A DNA stretch of 64,000 bases from Gracilaria gracilis. Taxonomy: Eukaryota > Rhodophyta > Florideophyceae > Gracilariales > Gracilariaceae. The DNA is taken from assembly GCA_030374805.1 (NCBI GenBank), contig JARGSG010000012.1, forward strand, positions 310,001 to 374,000. Direction: 5' to 3'. The translations under genes and the position numbers were made by a program. Shown here piece by piece: positions 11,201-24,317 of the stretch (position 1 is its first letter; each line of letters starts with the position of its first letter). Below the pieces are notes generated by a model. That model was not told where the DNA came from, did not search any database, and saw nothing but the letters and a program-made list of their open reading frames with translations.

Positions 11201-13742
11201 CCAGCTATGGCGTTTGATGCGTATGCCACTGCTCGTGGATGTTCTGGTTGTGCAAAGAACCGCGTCAAACTGCGGAAGTACTCCAAACAGTTGGTACTCT
11301 TCCCCGCAAGGGCCCCACTCGAGTTCGTGGCGATTGACATACTCGGCGAGTTTATCAGGACACGCCGAGGTAATCGGTTTGTACTTGTCATAACCGACCG
11401 CTTTTCTAAGCTCGTACGGACAGTTCCTCTGACGAAGATCACCGCCAGTGCGGTCGCGCAAGCTTTCGTAACCCACTGGGTGTTTGTCTACGGACCGCCG
11501 ATTGATTTACTATCGGATAATGGGTCGCAATTCACTGCGAAGTTCTTCCAGGACGTTTGTCGAATACTGGACATTAAGAACTGGTTTACTACGACCTACC
11601 ATCCGCAAAGTAACGGCCAGGTGGAGCGCTTCAATCGCACCAAGCTGAATGCGCTGTGAACCTTTGTCGCCGACCACCCGTCGGAATGGGATCTCTACAC
11701 CGATGCGGTGACATATGCCTACAATACGCAGGTACATCGCACTACCCAGATCTCTCCGTTCGAACTGGTCTTATCGCGTGTCCCACCCTTCACCCCGTCT
11801 ACACAGGAACGCCTGGAAGCAATGGCTGAAGCAAATCATTCCCGTAGTTGGGCAGCAAATCGCTAAGGCACAAGCCGCCTACAAGCGGAACTTCGACGCA
11901 CGTGTGCGAAAGAATGCCCAACACATCAAGGAAGGTGGCTATGTATTTCTCCGGAAAGAATACTACAATCCGGAAAAAGAGAAACGCCATAAACTTTCTC
12001 CGATAGCGGACGGCCCTTACAGGGATATTTCTACTACCGATACAACGGTTGTCCTTGGCGTCAAGGGTGAACACGAACGCTTCTCGCGTGATCGCGTTAC
12101 GCCGGCACCACCGCCGGAACCCACCGTGCAAGAAGCCCATCCCGGACCGACCAGGTCGGATGCTACCCCGGCAGCGCCTCTGGCTATTAGCAGGGACGCC
12201 CCGCTCGGCCTGTCAATTCTACCGCACGCCGCGCGCGGTCTGGCCGACCTCCCTACGGAATCGGAACGTACCCCAAAAATTGGGCCAGATGCGTGTGTGC
12301 ACACACGCATCGTGCCCACTACTGGGATTATCGCTCCGGGCCCCGCCGCTCCAGCTAAGGAGGGGAAGGGGGACGCTCATTCAGGGTGCGCCGCTCCTTT
12401 GCAGTCTACGCCGTTGCAAACGGATACTGCACCCTCGCGGGACACCGCCAGGAACGGAGTGGAGGTTGCTTTGCCGTCGCGGACGGAGAACGCACGGACG
12501 TGGGACAGTAAGCGCCCCGTCGAAAGCCCAATGTCACGGGATGCCCAGTTATGGTCTTCAACGTCGCCGCTGCAAGCGGAGTCCTCACTTAGAGAGACTA
12601 CGCCCAAACGGGATGCGCACCCAGACACGGCGGGCCATGAAGTGGAAGTTGTCGCTGGCTCACTGCCGTCGCCCACGGAGGACGCGCAGACCCGCAACAG
12701 CAGCGGCGCCGTTCAAAACCCGACGTCCGGGAGCAAACCTGGCGACGCACCGCTATTGCGGAATGGAGAGGAGACCGATGTTGCCCCGACAGCGGAGGAG
12801 ACCGATCATTCGGAAGAGAAATTGGTTGTTAAAGACAGTGCTGTGACGGCAGACCCAAGTTTGGGAGGTGCAATCGACTTGGTCGATGATGGCACGCGAA
12901 CCGCAGAGCACACGGCCACATCAGTACAGGTGGACACCACTCTAGGTGGACAGAAGCCAATTAAGTTGGACGCGCGCACGGCGCGACACGGGCCACGCAC
13001 AGTGGATGAACCGCCTCCGTTGAAGGATGAAAATGCGTATGACAACGCACGCCGTGGGCACGCGCGTGCCACGGAGAGTGATGAGCCGCCAAAAACCGGG
13101 AGATCCGTAATTGATACGGCTCACCACGGCGCCGCGACGGTTGGTACCACACAGTCCGCCGTGGGCGGCGAACCGTCGTCAACGGGCGTAACGGAACACC
13201 GCTCGCTAGCCCCTCACACGGAGGTTGGTTTCCCGTCGATGGGGACGATCTCGCCGGAACACCGGAAGCTCGGAGTCCGTCCAGACGGGATCCCACAGCA
13301 ACCGCAGAAACAAGTGGCTCCAGACCCCTCACTGGGGAGCGTAACCCTCCGAGGAGCTCCCTGGGGAGCGCAACCGAGACCTGGTGTACAGGATGCATTG
13401 CCGCCTAGACGGAAGTCGAAGGCCATCACCCGCGATCGCCACGACAGTGGAAGAGCAGTCCGCCCCGCTAACAAGGACCCATCGAACGCCTCTGGCGAGG
13501 ACCCACTGGTCAAGGCGCCAGAGCGGAGTGTCTACGAACGCGAGTTCGTAGTGGACCGTATAGTCAAACACGGCCTAGACTCTACTGGAGAGCTGGTATA
13601 CCAAGTCCGCTGGTACGGCTACCCCCCCTCGGAGGACACACACGAACCTATCGAGCACCTGCCCCGCTCGAAAGTACTTCAGTACCACCGGAAGACCGGT
13701 ACGCCGACACCGGACACGCTCGACAAAGCCCAAGTGGGTTAA
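8237..13742 (+). mobile_element. Gypsy left unit, pol region with chromodomain (fossil)
   Basis: Domains in order: aspartic protease (LDTGAG motif), reverse transcriptase (YLDDII box), RNase H, integrase with an HHCC zinc-binding part and DDE core (LSDNGSQF and NGQVERFNR blocks), and a GPY/F-like module. A Thr/Pro/Ala-rich spacer of about 470 codons follows, then a chromodomain with VRWYGY near 13600. This order defines Ty3/gypsy chromoviruses. The region begins within a few bases of the end of gag. It is broken and has no host function. Confidence 0.92.
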
Positions 13743-14342
13743 CCCCCGCATTAGCTATGCCGCTCACGCGGAACATTTGCCGCTTCTTCGGACAAGCCAC
13801 TATACAGTGGAATAGAAGAAGAAGACGAAGAAGAAGCCTAAGAAGAGGAAGTCGAAGAACAGGAATTTGCCGCTTCAAGCGGAATACCTCCCTTAGATAA
13901 GGAACAGGCGCCCCTCGCGGGGTGCTGCCCCCTGAGGAGGGGGAGGGATGAAGAGAATTTGCTAAAAGCCGGTAGCAACCGGACACATTTAATGATAGGG
14001 CCAAGAGATATTGGTATCTACGGAGTTCGATCACACGCCGGACGGTCCGGAGCCGGACCCATGACCTTGGGCGAACCACTGAGCTGCAAGGCCCTGCAGC
14101 TGCGCCAAGTCGGTCACCGTGTCAGACACGGGCACACCCATGCCGCGAAGGAAACTGCGGATGACGATCGCCTGGGGGTCAGTACTCGAACCGGCCCCGC
14201 CCGCAAAAGCGGAGGCCTGCCACGCGCCAAACGAGTGCCAAGTTGTTGGAGTCCGAGTGGTCGTTAGGCTCACCGCCGGAGTCCGGACTATATAGGCCCA
14301 TGATGGGAGGTGAGAAGCCGAACGAGTCGGAAGCTTCAGCCT

Positions 14343-14355
14343 GAGAAGGGGGAGA
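14343..14355 (+). other. Polypurine tract of left gypsy unit
   Basis: GAGAAGGGGGAGA lies immediately before the middle LTR, the expected place for plus-strand priming. The segment 13743-14342 between the pol region and this tract is non-coding and also holds a GAA/AGA-rich purine run at about 13817-13862. Confidence 0.8.
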
Positions 14356-15207
14356 TGTAGAGCAATTGCCCTTGGCAGGGACTGAGGGGGATGGCACTCA
14401 TACATCCGTTGTTATTTTCGGCTGAACTTCCTACTATTATGAAGTCTATTTGCCTATTTGGCCCGGATTAGGGATCCGCCAATGAAGGGTAGGATTGGCG
14501 CGACACGTGTATGCCCGCGCCCGATTACCGGATGCGCCGTTGCAAGTGTGCCACGGAGGTACACGTGGGTAGTGATGGCCGGCGTGCCGGGTACTTAGAT
14601 ATTTTAGTGATATTTGTCAGCCGTATATAAGTGGCGGCACTTGCCGCCACTGTACGGGGAAGTAAACCTCAACGAGACCTTGGCTCTAGCTTGCGTTCCG
14701 CTTGCGCACGGTCTTTCGCCCCATTCCCGGGGAATACCGCCGCTTATCCGGACAAGTTATCCACCTCCGTCACCGAGAAGCACCGATCCGTCGTTACGGC
14801 CTCTTATTTATCATTCTTCCATACACTCTTTCTTTTTTCCCGTCTTACGGCTTCGTTACACTTCGCCCTGTTGTACAGGTTTGCCCCTTTTTGTCTCGGG
14901 ATTATTCCCAGCTCTCACGAGTCTGTGCTCCGCAGTGCGGCTCATTTTGCTACCTTCTATCTCGCCCCTTTTGCTACGGGATACGCCACACCCAGTGGAA
15001 TCCATCCTGTTGGCACCCCGATTGCCACCCCCAACCTCCGTCTGTAAGTCAGGAAGAGGCCGCCCGGAGTTACGCCCGGCACGTGTCAGCCTCATCGGAG
15101 GGTTCTGCCACTGCTCTGCCCCAATAGGGAGCAAGGCTGAACACCTTGGGTGCGTAGCCGCTGGCGCGGTTTGTGTTCTTTCCTTCCGTTCCCGGCTTTG
15201 CCCCACA
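14356..15207 (+). repeat. Gypsy LTR 2 (shared middle LTR)
   Basis: 852 bp with the same TGTAG...CCACA ends. It serves as 3' LTR of the left unit and 5' LTR of the right unit, with no target duplication around it. TATA-like box at about 14624. Almost identical to LTR 3. Confidence 0.93.
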
Positions 15208-15224
15208 AGTGGTCTCCCGACCTA
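15208..15224 (+). other. Candidate primer-binding site of right gypsy unit
   Basis: Two bases after the middle LTR comes TGGTCTCCCGACC, a plausible match to a tRNA 3' end carrying CCA. The tRNA identity is unresolved. Confidence 0.5.
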
Positions 15225-15534
15225 GAAACGGCTTTCTGGCCAACTTTTGTTGTAGTGGAAACTGATGCGCATCCGTTCGTTAAAACTCCCGATTGCTTCG
15301 GCGGACAATGACATCTCGCCGTAACAACGGTCGCTCGAAGGCTGGGTCTGCACCTGGCCCAATTGCCGGACCACCGGAATCATCTGGACTGGCTCAGAGC
15401 CTCCCGCCGTTACCAACGGATGTACTGAACGTCCCGGGTGATACCGCTCAAGCACCGGCTTCCCGGGGTCCCCGTACCAACAATGGGGCCCACCAGCTCA
15501 AGGACCGGCTAATTCCGCGCAAGCGGCTGAAGCC

Positions 15535-17325
15535 ATGTCGTGGAGGTCCGACGAGTATACCCTCCGTGAATTAGAGGCACAAGTGCGCGTGATGCAAAAC
15601 TCTCACGTGGCTCTGATTCACGACATTACGAAACTCCGGCAACGGCTGTACGAAGCCGATGTTCGTGATGTTTCGCAAGACGTCCGTGTCTTACGGTCTG
15701 ATGTCAACCAGATCATGGAAGACCGAAAGGAATCGGCTGTCCTGCATGAGCAGGCAGCTGATCGTTTAAATCGCTTAGCGGCCCGTCTGGAAACGGTCGA
15801 GCACACCGTCATTCACGATGCTGTGGCGCCCGGCGTGACGGTTTCCGAAGGTTCTCGGAAGTCGCACCGCTCCAAGGACCGCCATGCGGGAAAGAAGAGA
15901 AAGGTTAAATTGGAACCTGATTCGTCCTCTTCTTCATCCTCTGAGTCTAATGCCCAAGTCAGGGATTCGTCAACCGATTCTTCGGAAAGTGAGGACGAGC
16001 CCCCACGCTCTCGTGCTACCCGTTCCCGGGCCACCGAGGCCACGCAAGGCGTTGCCCGGAGCCGTTCTAAAGGACGAAAGCACCTTGGACTCAAGGAACT
16101 GAAGCCGACGAATTTATTGTATCGGAAGTTGCTGTCGTACCGATATTATCGGCTGGAAGACTCCAGTGGAGAAAGGACCCCTCGCGGGACTGGACGAGTG
16201 AAAGACCACATTAAGAGGCTGGAGCTCACACTGAAGCCCAATAAGTTCTCTGGGCAGGATCCAATCCTAGTGTTGGACTTTCTCGCCCGATATGTTGGGG
16301 AAGCCGATGTACTTCGGATGTCTGAGGCGCAAGCCTACATCGCACTGCCTTACTTTTTAAAAGGTATGGCCGAGGACCAGTACAACTCTGTCCGCGGATC
16401 GTCTCGTGCCTCCGAGGGAGGAGTGACCTGTTGGCCAGAGGCTGTACAGTACCTCCTGCGATCCTACGCTACAGGGAACGCAATTCAAGAGGCCATACTC
16501 GCATTGCGCGACACGAAGCAAGGACCGGAAGAGACGGAGACCGTTTATTCTACACGGTTGAATAAGGCCTTTCACCGCTGTGGGAACGTCTACTCCGCGG
16601 CCGAGCGATGTACCATGTTTGTGGATGGCTTGGTTCCCTCGATTAGGACTTTGGTAGCACGTTATCGCGAGAACAAGCGCAAGATCTCCTACTTGGAGCT
16701 GGTTCAATTTGCCCAAGCTGAGGGTGATGCGGCACGGGCACGTGCCGGCATTAAGTCTCGCACACGCCGTCTATTTTATCTGGAAGAGAGGGATTTATCA
16801 CAGCATCAATCGAGAGGTTCAGCCCATGCTAACTACGACAACGTGCCCCTAGTGCAGAGTGACCAATCTTTGGCAACGTCGGACCTGCCATCCACGATGG
16901 GACCGACAACCGAAGATTCGGATCTTGCTCTGTACGCCGGTAATCATGTTCCGGCATTGCCAGTGCCGCACTCTGGCGGATACAGAAACTCCCGTCCCGG
17001 GTGGAGGGATCACTACCCCCCGAGACAGGAGCGAAGGCCGCCCAATGCGGATTCTCTTCGCCAGCTCATATGCCATGTTTGCTACAGACCTGGTCATATT
17101 GCCCCGAACTGTATGTTACCATTCAGGGAGATGGCAAAAATTGTTCTCCATTATGAGTCGTTGACGCCCGCCGAGCGGGAACGTGTTCCCGACAAATCGT
17201 ACCTTCGTGCGAAGGCGGATACTCAGCCTGGAAAACAGGAATCTTCACCGCATCATGGTGAAGCAGCAGCCGCATCTGCGAACCCAACGGCTCCGCAAAA
17301 TAGCGGCGACGCTCAGAAAAACTGA
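15535..17325 (+). mobile_element. Gypsy right unit, gag region (fossil)
   Basis: About 596 codons. N-terminal coiled-coil-like region, Ser/Glu-rich middle, capsid-like central part and a CCHC zinc knuckle (CHVCYRPGHIAPNC) near residue 525. Counterpart of the left-unit gag. Confidence 0.9.
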
Positions 17326-17327
17326 GC

Positions 17328-20300
17328 ATGGGAGCCTCCTTTGAAGGAGCGGCGCAAACGCAGTCGAGCTCAACTGCGCCGGAGGTTGCAAAGCCTCGCT
17401 CCCCGGTCACGATCCTTACGAGGAAGATGGCCACGACAGACGTGGACTCGGAACATCTCGGTGTTCTCCGTCGCCCGTGGGTACGGTCACGCAATTTCCG
17501 CGCTCCGGATAGAGTCCTGGTCATGGCGAAACGAAACTACAAAGTTTTCGCCGACCTCGGGATATCCGACCATTCTATGGTTCGGCAGTTGTCCGTTCTC
17601 GACACGGGTGCTGGTCCAAACGTTTTGGTTCAATCGCTTATTCCGCCGCAGTTATTGTCTCAGATTCGGCCGGCCCCGCCGACCGAGATAGCGGATGCAA
17701 ACAATAGGCCCCTTTCAATCGTGGGAGTAATTGACCTGATTGTCAGGCTTGGCCGTTGCGTTGTCCGCCTGGACTTTATAGTCTGCAAGCGTTTAGCTGC
17801 GCCGGTCATACTCGGATGTGATTTCTGCGACCGTTTTGTCGAAGCAATTCGACCACGGAAAAGGACCGTCGAGCTGGAGGACGGCACAACAGTGCCAATT
17901 GTTCGGCGACCTTTACGAAAGGCTTTCAAGAAGCAAGTTCCATTGCCAGTGGCCCAGCAGCCAGCGGAATCGCACCGTTCATCTACAAAGCTCCGAGTGG
18001 CTCGGTCTATTTGCATTCCACCGGAATCCCAGACATGGGTCACGGTCACGTCCCTACAGCACGGCCTGCAAACCGTTCAGCCATTGCCTCTCCTTTACGA
18101 AAGGCAGAACGTGGCCCTCGCGAATGGTATTGTACTCGTTGAGCCAGAAAAGCCCTTCAGGGTATTGGTTGCTAATTTCAGCTCCTCCCAACAAAGGTTG
18201 GTAAACAACCAAGTTATTGGTTCCATGTTACCACACCCGGTGGCTATTGTACCCACACAGGTCTCTACCGCCGAGGTTCTCGGAATTCTCGAAGCTGAGG
18301 AGGGAGAGGGGAAGTGCGCTGACACAACTGCACCAAAGACTTCGTCGGGAGACGCTGAGCCGAACTCGTCGGGTAAAGAAGTGTTGAACTCGTCGAAAGA
18401 AGCAACGCCGACACTGTCGGAGGGAAGGCCAGAATCACCTGGATCTGAGAAGAAGGACCCCGTACAGGAGCTCCAGTCTCTAGACTTTAACCATGTCCCA
18501 GAGTCTCACCGTGAGAAGTTACGGGATATGCTACGTGAGTTCACCCCCATGTGGGACGGTTCCCTTGGGAAAATTGGGATCACCGAACATCGGATAGATT
18601 TGATGCCGAACACTCGGCCAATCTCGCAACACCCCTACAGGGCAGGACCAACAGCCGGGAAGAAGAGAAGACTCAAGTCGAGAAGATGCTCCGCGCCAGA
18701 GTCATTGAACCGGCCCAGTCGCCATGGGCCTCGCCCGTGGTACTCGCTCCCAAACCCGATGGGTCTTGGATTTTTTGTATCGATTACCGCAAGCTTAACG
18801 CGGCTACCGTCAAGGACGTGTATCCCATCCCGAGGATGGACGAATGTATCGATTCGCTCGGAAGCGCAAAAGTGTTCACGACCCTCGACGCGAACTGGGG
18901 ATATTGGCAAGTCCCAGTTAGGGCAGAGGACCGTGATAAAACGGCGTTTGTATGTCGTCAAGGACTATACCGATTCAACCGGATGCCCTTCGGGCTCACG
19001 AACGCCCCTGCTACTTTCCAAAGAGCAGTGGACATTTTGCTTGCCCGCTTTAAGTGGAAAACGTGCCTGGTATACCTAGATGACATCATTGTGTTCTCCA
19101 GTAACCTGGAAGAGCACTTGACCCACGTTCGGGAGGTGATGCGAGTCCTACGAGAGGCAGGCATTACACTGAAGTTGAAGAAGTGCGAGTTCTTTACCGA
19201 TACCGTGAAATATCTCGGCCACATAATCCATCCGGGATGGCTATCGATAGACGCTGTACGCGTGCGGTCCCTCAAGGAGGCTAAACACCCACGGACTCAA
19301 ACAGAACTGCGATCCTTCCTCGGCCTTTGCAATGTCTACGGCCGTTTTATTCCGCACTTCGCGGATATAGCAGCTCCATTGAATGAACTCTTGCGAAAGG
19401 GACAGCCAGTGAAACTGGAACCATTCGATGACCGTAAGGCAACGGCATTCTCATCGCTCATTGATACAGTAACTTCGCCGCCAATTCTTTCCCTGCCGAA
19501 ACTCGGATTGCCCTATGCCATCGATACGGATGCCAGCAATTTTCTGATCGGCTGTGCCCTGTTTCAGACCACGAAGAGTGGCGAACGACTTCCAATTGGT
19601 TTTTGGTCTCGAAGCCTTAACGTGCATGAAAGGAATTACTCGGTACCCGAAAAAGAATGCCTAGCAGTAGTCTGGGCTCTCCAGACGCTGCGACCGTACC
19701 TCATGGGAGGACATTTTACCGTTCATACCGACCATTCGGCTCTGCGATGGCTTCTCTCGATTGCGGAGCCCTTTGGCCGCTTGATGCGGTGGAGGCTAAG
19801 ATTATCGGAGTTCGACTTCGACGTGCAGTACAAGAAGGGAATCCTGAACACTCAGGCTGATGCACTTTCCCGCTTACCGACTGCGGCCGAAGCTGAGCCA
19901 GTCGATGATCTGGAAATACTCTGCTTCTTTATGGAGGATGACGAAGACGAAGATTTGGAAGGATGGGACGTCTATGACGCTGTCTTAGCCGTTTCAGATA
20001 CGGAGCCAGTACCGGGATCGTTCGTGCCGATAACACCGGAAGAATTGACTCGGGAACAGTATACGGACCCGTTTTGCAATAAGATTCGTGCCCGTCTGAA
20101 CGATGGAGCTCAACTGCCTTTTGGCATGAACGACCAAGGATTCTTGGTTCGAACGGTTACTGACCGGCCACAGATTGTGGTACCCCACTCGCTTCAATCT
20201 CGAGTCTTGCATCTGTCGCATTACGCGAAGTTGTCAGCCCACCCTGGTGGAAGGAAGTTGTACTACACCCTCAGAAAGGACTTCTATTGGCCAGCTATGG

Positions 20301-22846
20301 CGTTTGATGCGTATGCCACTGCTCGTGGATGTTCTGGTTGTGCAAAGAACCGCGTCAAACTGCGGAAGTACTCCAAACAGTTGGTACTCTTCCCCGCAAG
20401 GGCCCCACTCGAGTTCGTGGCGATTGACATACTCGGCGAGTTTATCAGGACACGCCGAGGTAATCGGTTTGTACTTGTCATAACCGACCGCTTTTCTAAG
20501 CTCGTACGGACAGTTCCTCTGACGAAGATCACCGCCAGTGCGGTCGCGCAAGCTTTCGTAACCCACTGGGTGTTTGTCTACGGACCGCCGATTGATTTAC
20601 TATCGGATAATGGGTCGCAATTCACTGCGAAGTTCTTCCAGGACGTTTGTCGAATACTGGACATTACTGGACATTAAGAACTGGTTTACTACGACCTACC
20701 ATCCGCAAAGTAACGGCCAGGTGGAGCGCTTCAATCGCACCAAGCTGAATGCGCTGTGAACCTTTGTCGCCGACCACCCGTCGGAATGGGATCTCTACAC
20801 CGATGCGGTGACATATGCCTACAATACGCAGGTACATCGCACTACCCAGATCTCTCCGTTCGAACTGGTCTTATCGCGTGTCCCACCCTTCACCCCGTCT
20901 ACACAGGAACGCCTGGAAGCAATGGCTGAAGCAAATCATTCCGTAGTTGGGCAGCAAATCGCTAAGGCACAAGCCGCCTACAAGCGGAACTTCGACGCAC
21001 GTGTGCGAAAGAATGCCCAACACATCAAGGAAGGTGGCTATGTATTTCTCCGGAAAGAATACTACAATCCGGAAAAAGAGAAACGCCATAAACTTTCTCC
21101 GATAGCGGACGGCCCTTACAGGGATATTTCTACTACCGATACAACGGTTGTCCTTGGCGTCAAGGGTGAACACGAACGCTTCTCGCGTGATCGCGTTACG
21201 CCGGCACCACCGCCGGAACCCACCGTGCAAGAAGCCCATCCCGGACCGACCAGGTCGGATGCTACCCCCGGCAGCGCCTCTGGCTATTAGCAGGGACGCC
21301 CCGCTCGGCCTGTCAATTCTACCGCACGCCGCGCGCGGTCTGGCCGACCTCCCTACGGAATCGGAACGTACCCCAAAAATTGGGCCAGATGCGTGTGTGC
21401 ACACACGCATACGTGCCCACTACTGGGATTATCGCTCCGGGCCCCGCCGCTCCAGCTAAGGAGGGGAAGGGGGACGCTCATTCAGGGTGCGCCGCTCCTT
21501 TGCAGTCTACGCCGTTGCAAACGGATACTGCACCCTCGCGGGACACCGCCAGGAACGGAGTGGAGGTTGCTTTGCCGTCGCGGACGGAGAACGCACGGAC
21601 GTGGGACAGTAAGCGCCCCGTCGAAAGCCCAATGTCACGGGATGCCCAGTTATGGTCTTCAACGTCGCCGCTGCAAGCGGAGTCCTCACTTAGAGAGACT
21701 ACGCCCCAAACGGGATGCGCACCCAGACACGGCGGGCCATGAAGTGGAAGTTGTCGCTGGCTCACTGCCGTCGCCCACGGAGGACGCGCAGACCCGCAAC
21801 AGCAGCGGCGCCGTTCAAAACCCGACGTCCGGGAGCAAACCTGGCGACGCACCGCTATTGCGGAATGGAGAGGAGACCGATGTTGCCCCGACAGCGGAGG
21901 AGACCGATCATTCGGAAGAGAAATTGGTTGTTAAAGGACAGTGCTGTGACGGCAGACCCAAGTTTGGGAGGTGCAATCGACTTGGTCGATGATGGCACGC
22001 GAACCGCAGAGCACACGGCCACATCAGTACAGGTGGACACCACTCTAGGTGGACAGAAGCCAATTAAGTTGGACGCGCGCACGGCGCGACACGGGCCACG
22101 CACAGTGGATGAACCGCCTCCGTTGAAGGATGAAAATGCGTATGACAACGCACGCCGTGGGCACGCGCGTGCCACGGAGAGTGATGAGCCGCCAAAAACC
22201 GGGAGATCCGTAATTGATACGGCTCACCACGGCGCCGCGACGGTTGGTACCACACAGTCCGCCGTGGGCGGCGAACCGTCGTCAACGGGCGTAACGGAAC
22301 ACCGCTCGCTAGCCCCTCACACGGAGGTTGGTTTCCCGTCGATGGGGACGATCTCGCCGGAACACCGGAAGCTCGGAGTCCGTCCAGACGGGATCCCACA
22401 GCAACCGCAGAAACAAGTGGCTCCAGACCCCTCACTGGGGAGCGTAACCCTCCGAGGAGCTCCCTGGGGAGCGCAACCGAGACCTGGTGTACAGGATGCA
22501 TTGCCGCCTAGACGGAAGTCGAAGGCCATCACCCGCGATCGCCACGACAGTGGAAGAGCAGTCCGCCCCGCTAACAAGGACCCATCGAACGCCTCTGGCG
22601 AGGACCCACTGGTCAAGGCGCCAGAGCGGAGTGTCTACGAACGCGAGTTCGTAGTGGACCGTATAGTCAAACACGGCCTAGACTCTACTGGAGAGCTGGT
22701 ATACCAAGTCCGCTGGTACGGCTACCCCCCCCTCGGAGGACACACACGAACCTATCGAGCACCTGCCCCGCTCGAAAGTACTTCAGTACCACCGGAAGAC
22801 CGGTACGCCGACACCGGACACGCTCGACAAAGCCCAAGTGGGTTAA
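17328..22846 (+). mobile_element. Gypsy right unit, pol region with chromodomain (fossil)
   Basis: Same order as in the left unit: protease, reverse transcriptase, RNase H, integrase, long low-complexity spacer, chromodomain. Broken. Nearly identical at the nucleotide level to the left unit. Confidence 0.92.
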
Positions 22847-23446
22847 CCCCCGCATTAGCTATGCCGCTCACGCGGAACATTTGCCGCTTCTTCGGACAAG
22901 CCACTATACAGTGGAATAGAAGAAGAAGACGAAGAAGAAGCCTAAGAAGAGGAAGTCGAAGAACAGGAATTTGCCGCTTCAAGCGGAATACCTCCCTTAG
23001 ATAAGGAACAGGCGCCCCTCGCGGGGTGCTGCCCCCTGAGGAGGGGGAGGGATGAAGAGAATTTGCTAAAAGCCGGTAGCAACCGGACACATTTAATGAT
23101 AGGGCCAAGAGATATTGGTATCTACGGAGTTCGATCACACGCCGGACGGTCCGGAGCCGGACCCATGACCTTGGGCGAACCACTGAGCTGCAAGGCCCTG
23201 CAGCTGCGCCAAGTCGGTCACCGTGTCAGACACGGGCACACCCATGCCGCGAAGGAAACTGCGGATGACGATCGCCTGGGGGTCAGTACTCGAACCGGCC
23301 CCGCCCGCAAAAGCGGAGGCCTGCCACGCGCCAAACGAGTGCCAAGTTGTTGGAGTCCGAGTGGTCGTTAGGCTCACCGCCGGAGTCCGGACTATATAGG
23401 CCCATGATGGGAGGTGAGAAGCCGAACGAGTCGGAAGCTTCAGCCT

Positions 23447-23459
23447 GAGAAGGGGGAGA
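23447..23459 (+). other. Polypurine tract of right gypsy unit
   Basis: The same GAGAAGGGGGAGA tract directly before LTR 3. Confidence 0.8.
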
Positions 23460-24312
23460 TGTAGAGCAATTGCCCTTGGCAGGGACTGAGGGGGATGGCA
23501 CTCATACATCCGTTGTTATTTTCGGCTGAACTTCCTACTATTATGAAGTCTATTTGCCTATTTGGCCCGGATTAGGGATCCGCCAATGAAGGGTAGGATT
23601 GGCGCGACACGTGTATGCCCGCGCCCGATTACCGGATGCGCCGTTGCAAGTGTGCCACGGAGGTACACGTGGGTAGTGATGGCCGGCGTGCCGGGTACTT
23701 AGATATTTTAGTGATATTTGTCAGCCGTATATAAGTGGCGGCACTTGCCGCCACTGTACGGGGAAGTAAACCTCAACGAGACCTTGGCTCTAGCTTGCGT
23801 TCCGCTTGCGCACGGTCTTTCGCCCCATTCCCGGGGAATACCGCCGCTTATCCGGACAAGTTATCCACCTCCGTCACCGAGAAGCACCGATCCGTCGTTA
23901 CGGCCTCTTATTTATCATTCTTCCATACACTCTTTCTTTTTCTCCCGTCTTACGGCTTCGTTACACTTCGCCCTGTTGTACAGGTTTGCCCCTTTTTGTC
24001 TCGGGATTATTCCCAGCTCTCACGAGTCTGTGCTCCGCAGTGCGGCTCATTTTGCTACCTTCTATCTCGCCCCTTTTGCTACGGGATACGCCACACCCAG
24101 TGGAATCCATCCTGTTGGCACCCCGATTGCCACCCCCAACCTCCGTCTGTAAGTCAGGAAGAGGCCGCCCGGAGTTACGCCCGGCACGTGTCAGCCTCAT
24201 CGGAGGGTTCTGCCACTGCTCTGCCCCAATAGGGAGCAAGGCTGAACACCTTGGGTGCGTAGCCGCTGGCGCGGTTTGTGTTCTTTCCTTCCGTTCCCGG
24301 CTTTGCCCCACA
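23460..24312 (+). repeat. Gypsy LTR 3 (right)
   Basis: 853 bp, TG...CA ends, TATA-like box at about 23728. It is followed directly by the right GAAGG duplication (24313-24317) and then by Harbinger sequence. Confidence 0.93.
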
Positions 24313-24317
24313 GAAGG
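24313..24317. repeat. Target-site duplication GAAGG (right copy)
   Basis: Exact repeat of 5237-5241. Confidence 0.9.

Larger units (their letters stand above)
5242..24312 (+). mobile_element. Ty3/gypsy chromovirus, tandem dimer sharing a middle LTR
   Basis: A 19,071-bp fossil LTR retrotransposon array: LTR (5242-6101), internal region (6102-14355), LTR (14356-15207), internal region (15208-23459), LTR (23460-24312). Order of parts in each unit: gag with zinc knuckle, protease, reverse transcriptase, RNase H, integrase, a long variable spacer, then a chromodomain. Both units are in the same orientation and nearly identical over about 8.25 kb. Only the outermost edges carry the GAAGG duplication. 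Both units are broken, with roughly eight apparent breaks in the left unit and roughly six in the right. The very high identity points to a recent origin. Confidence 0.95.
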
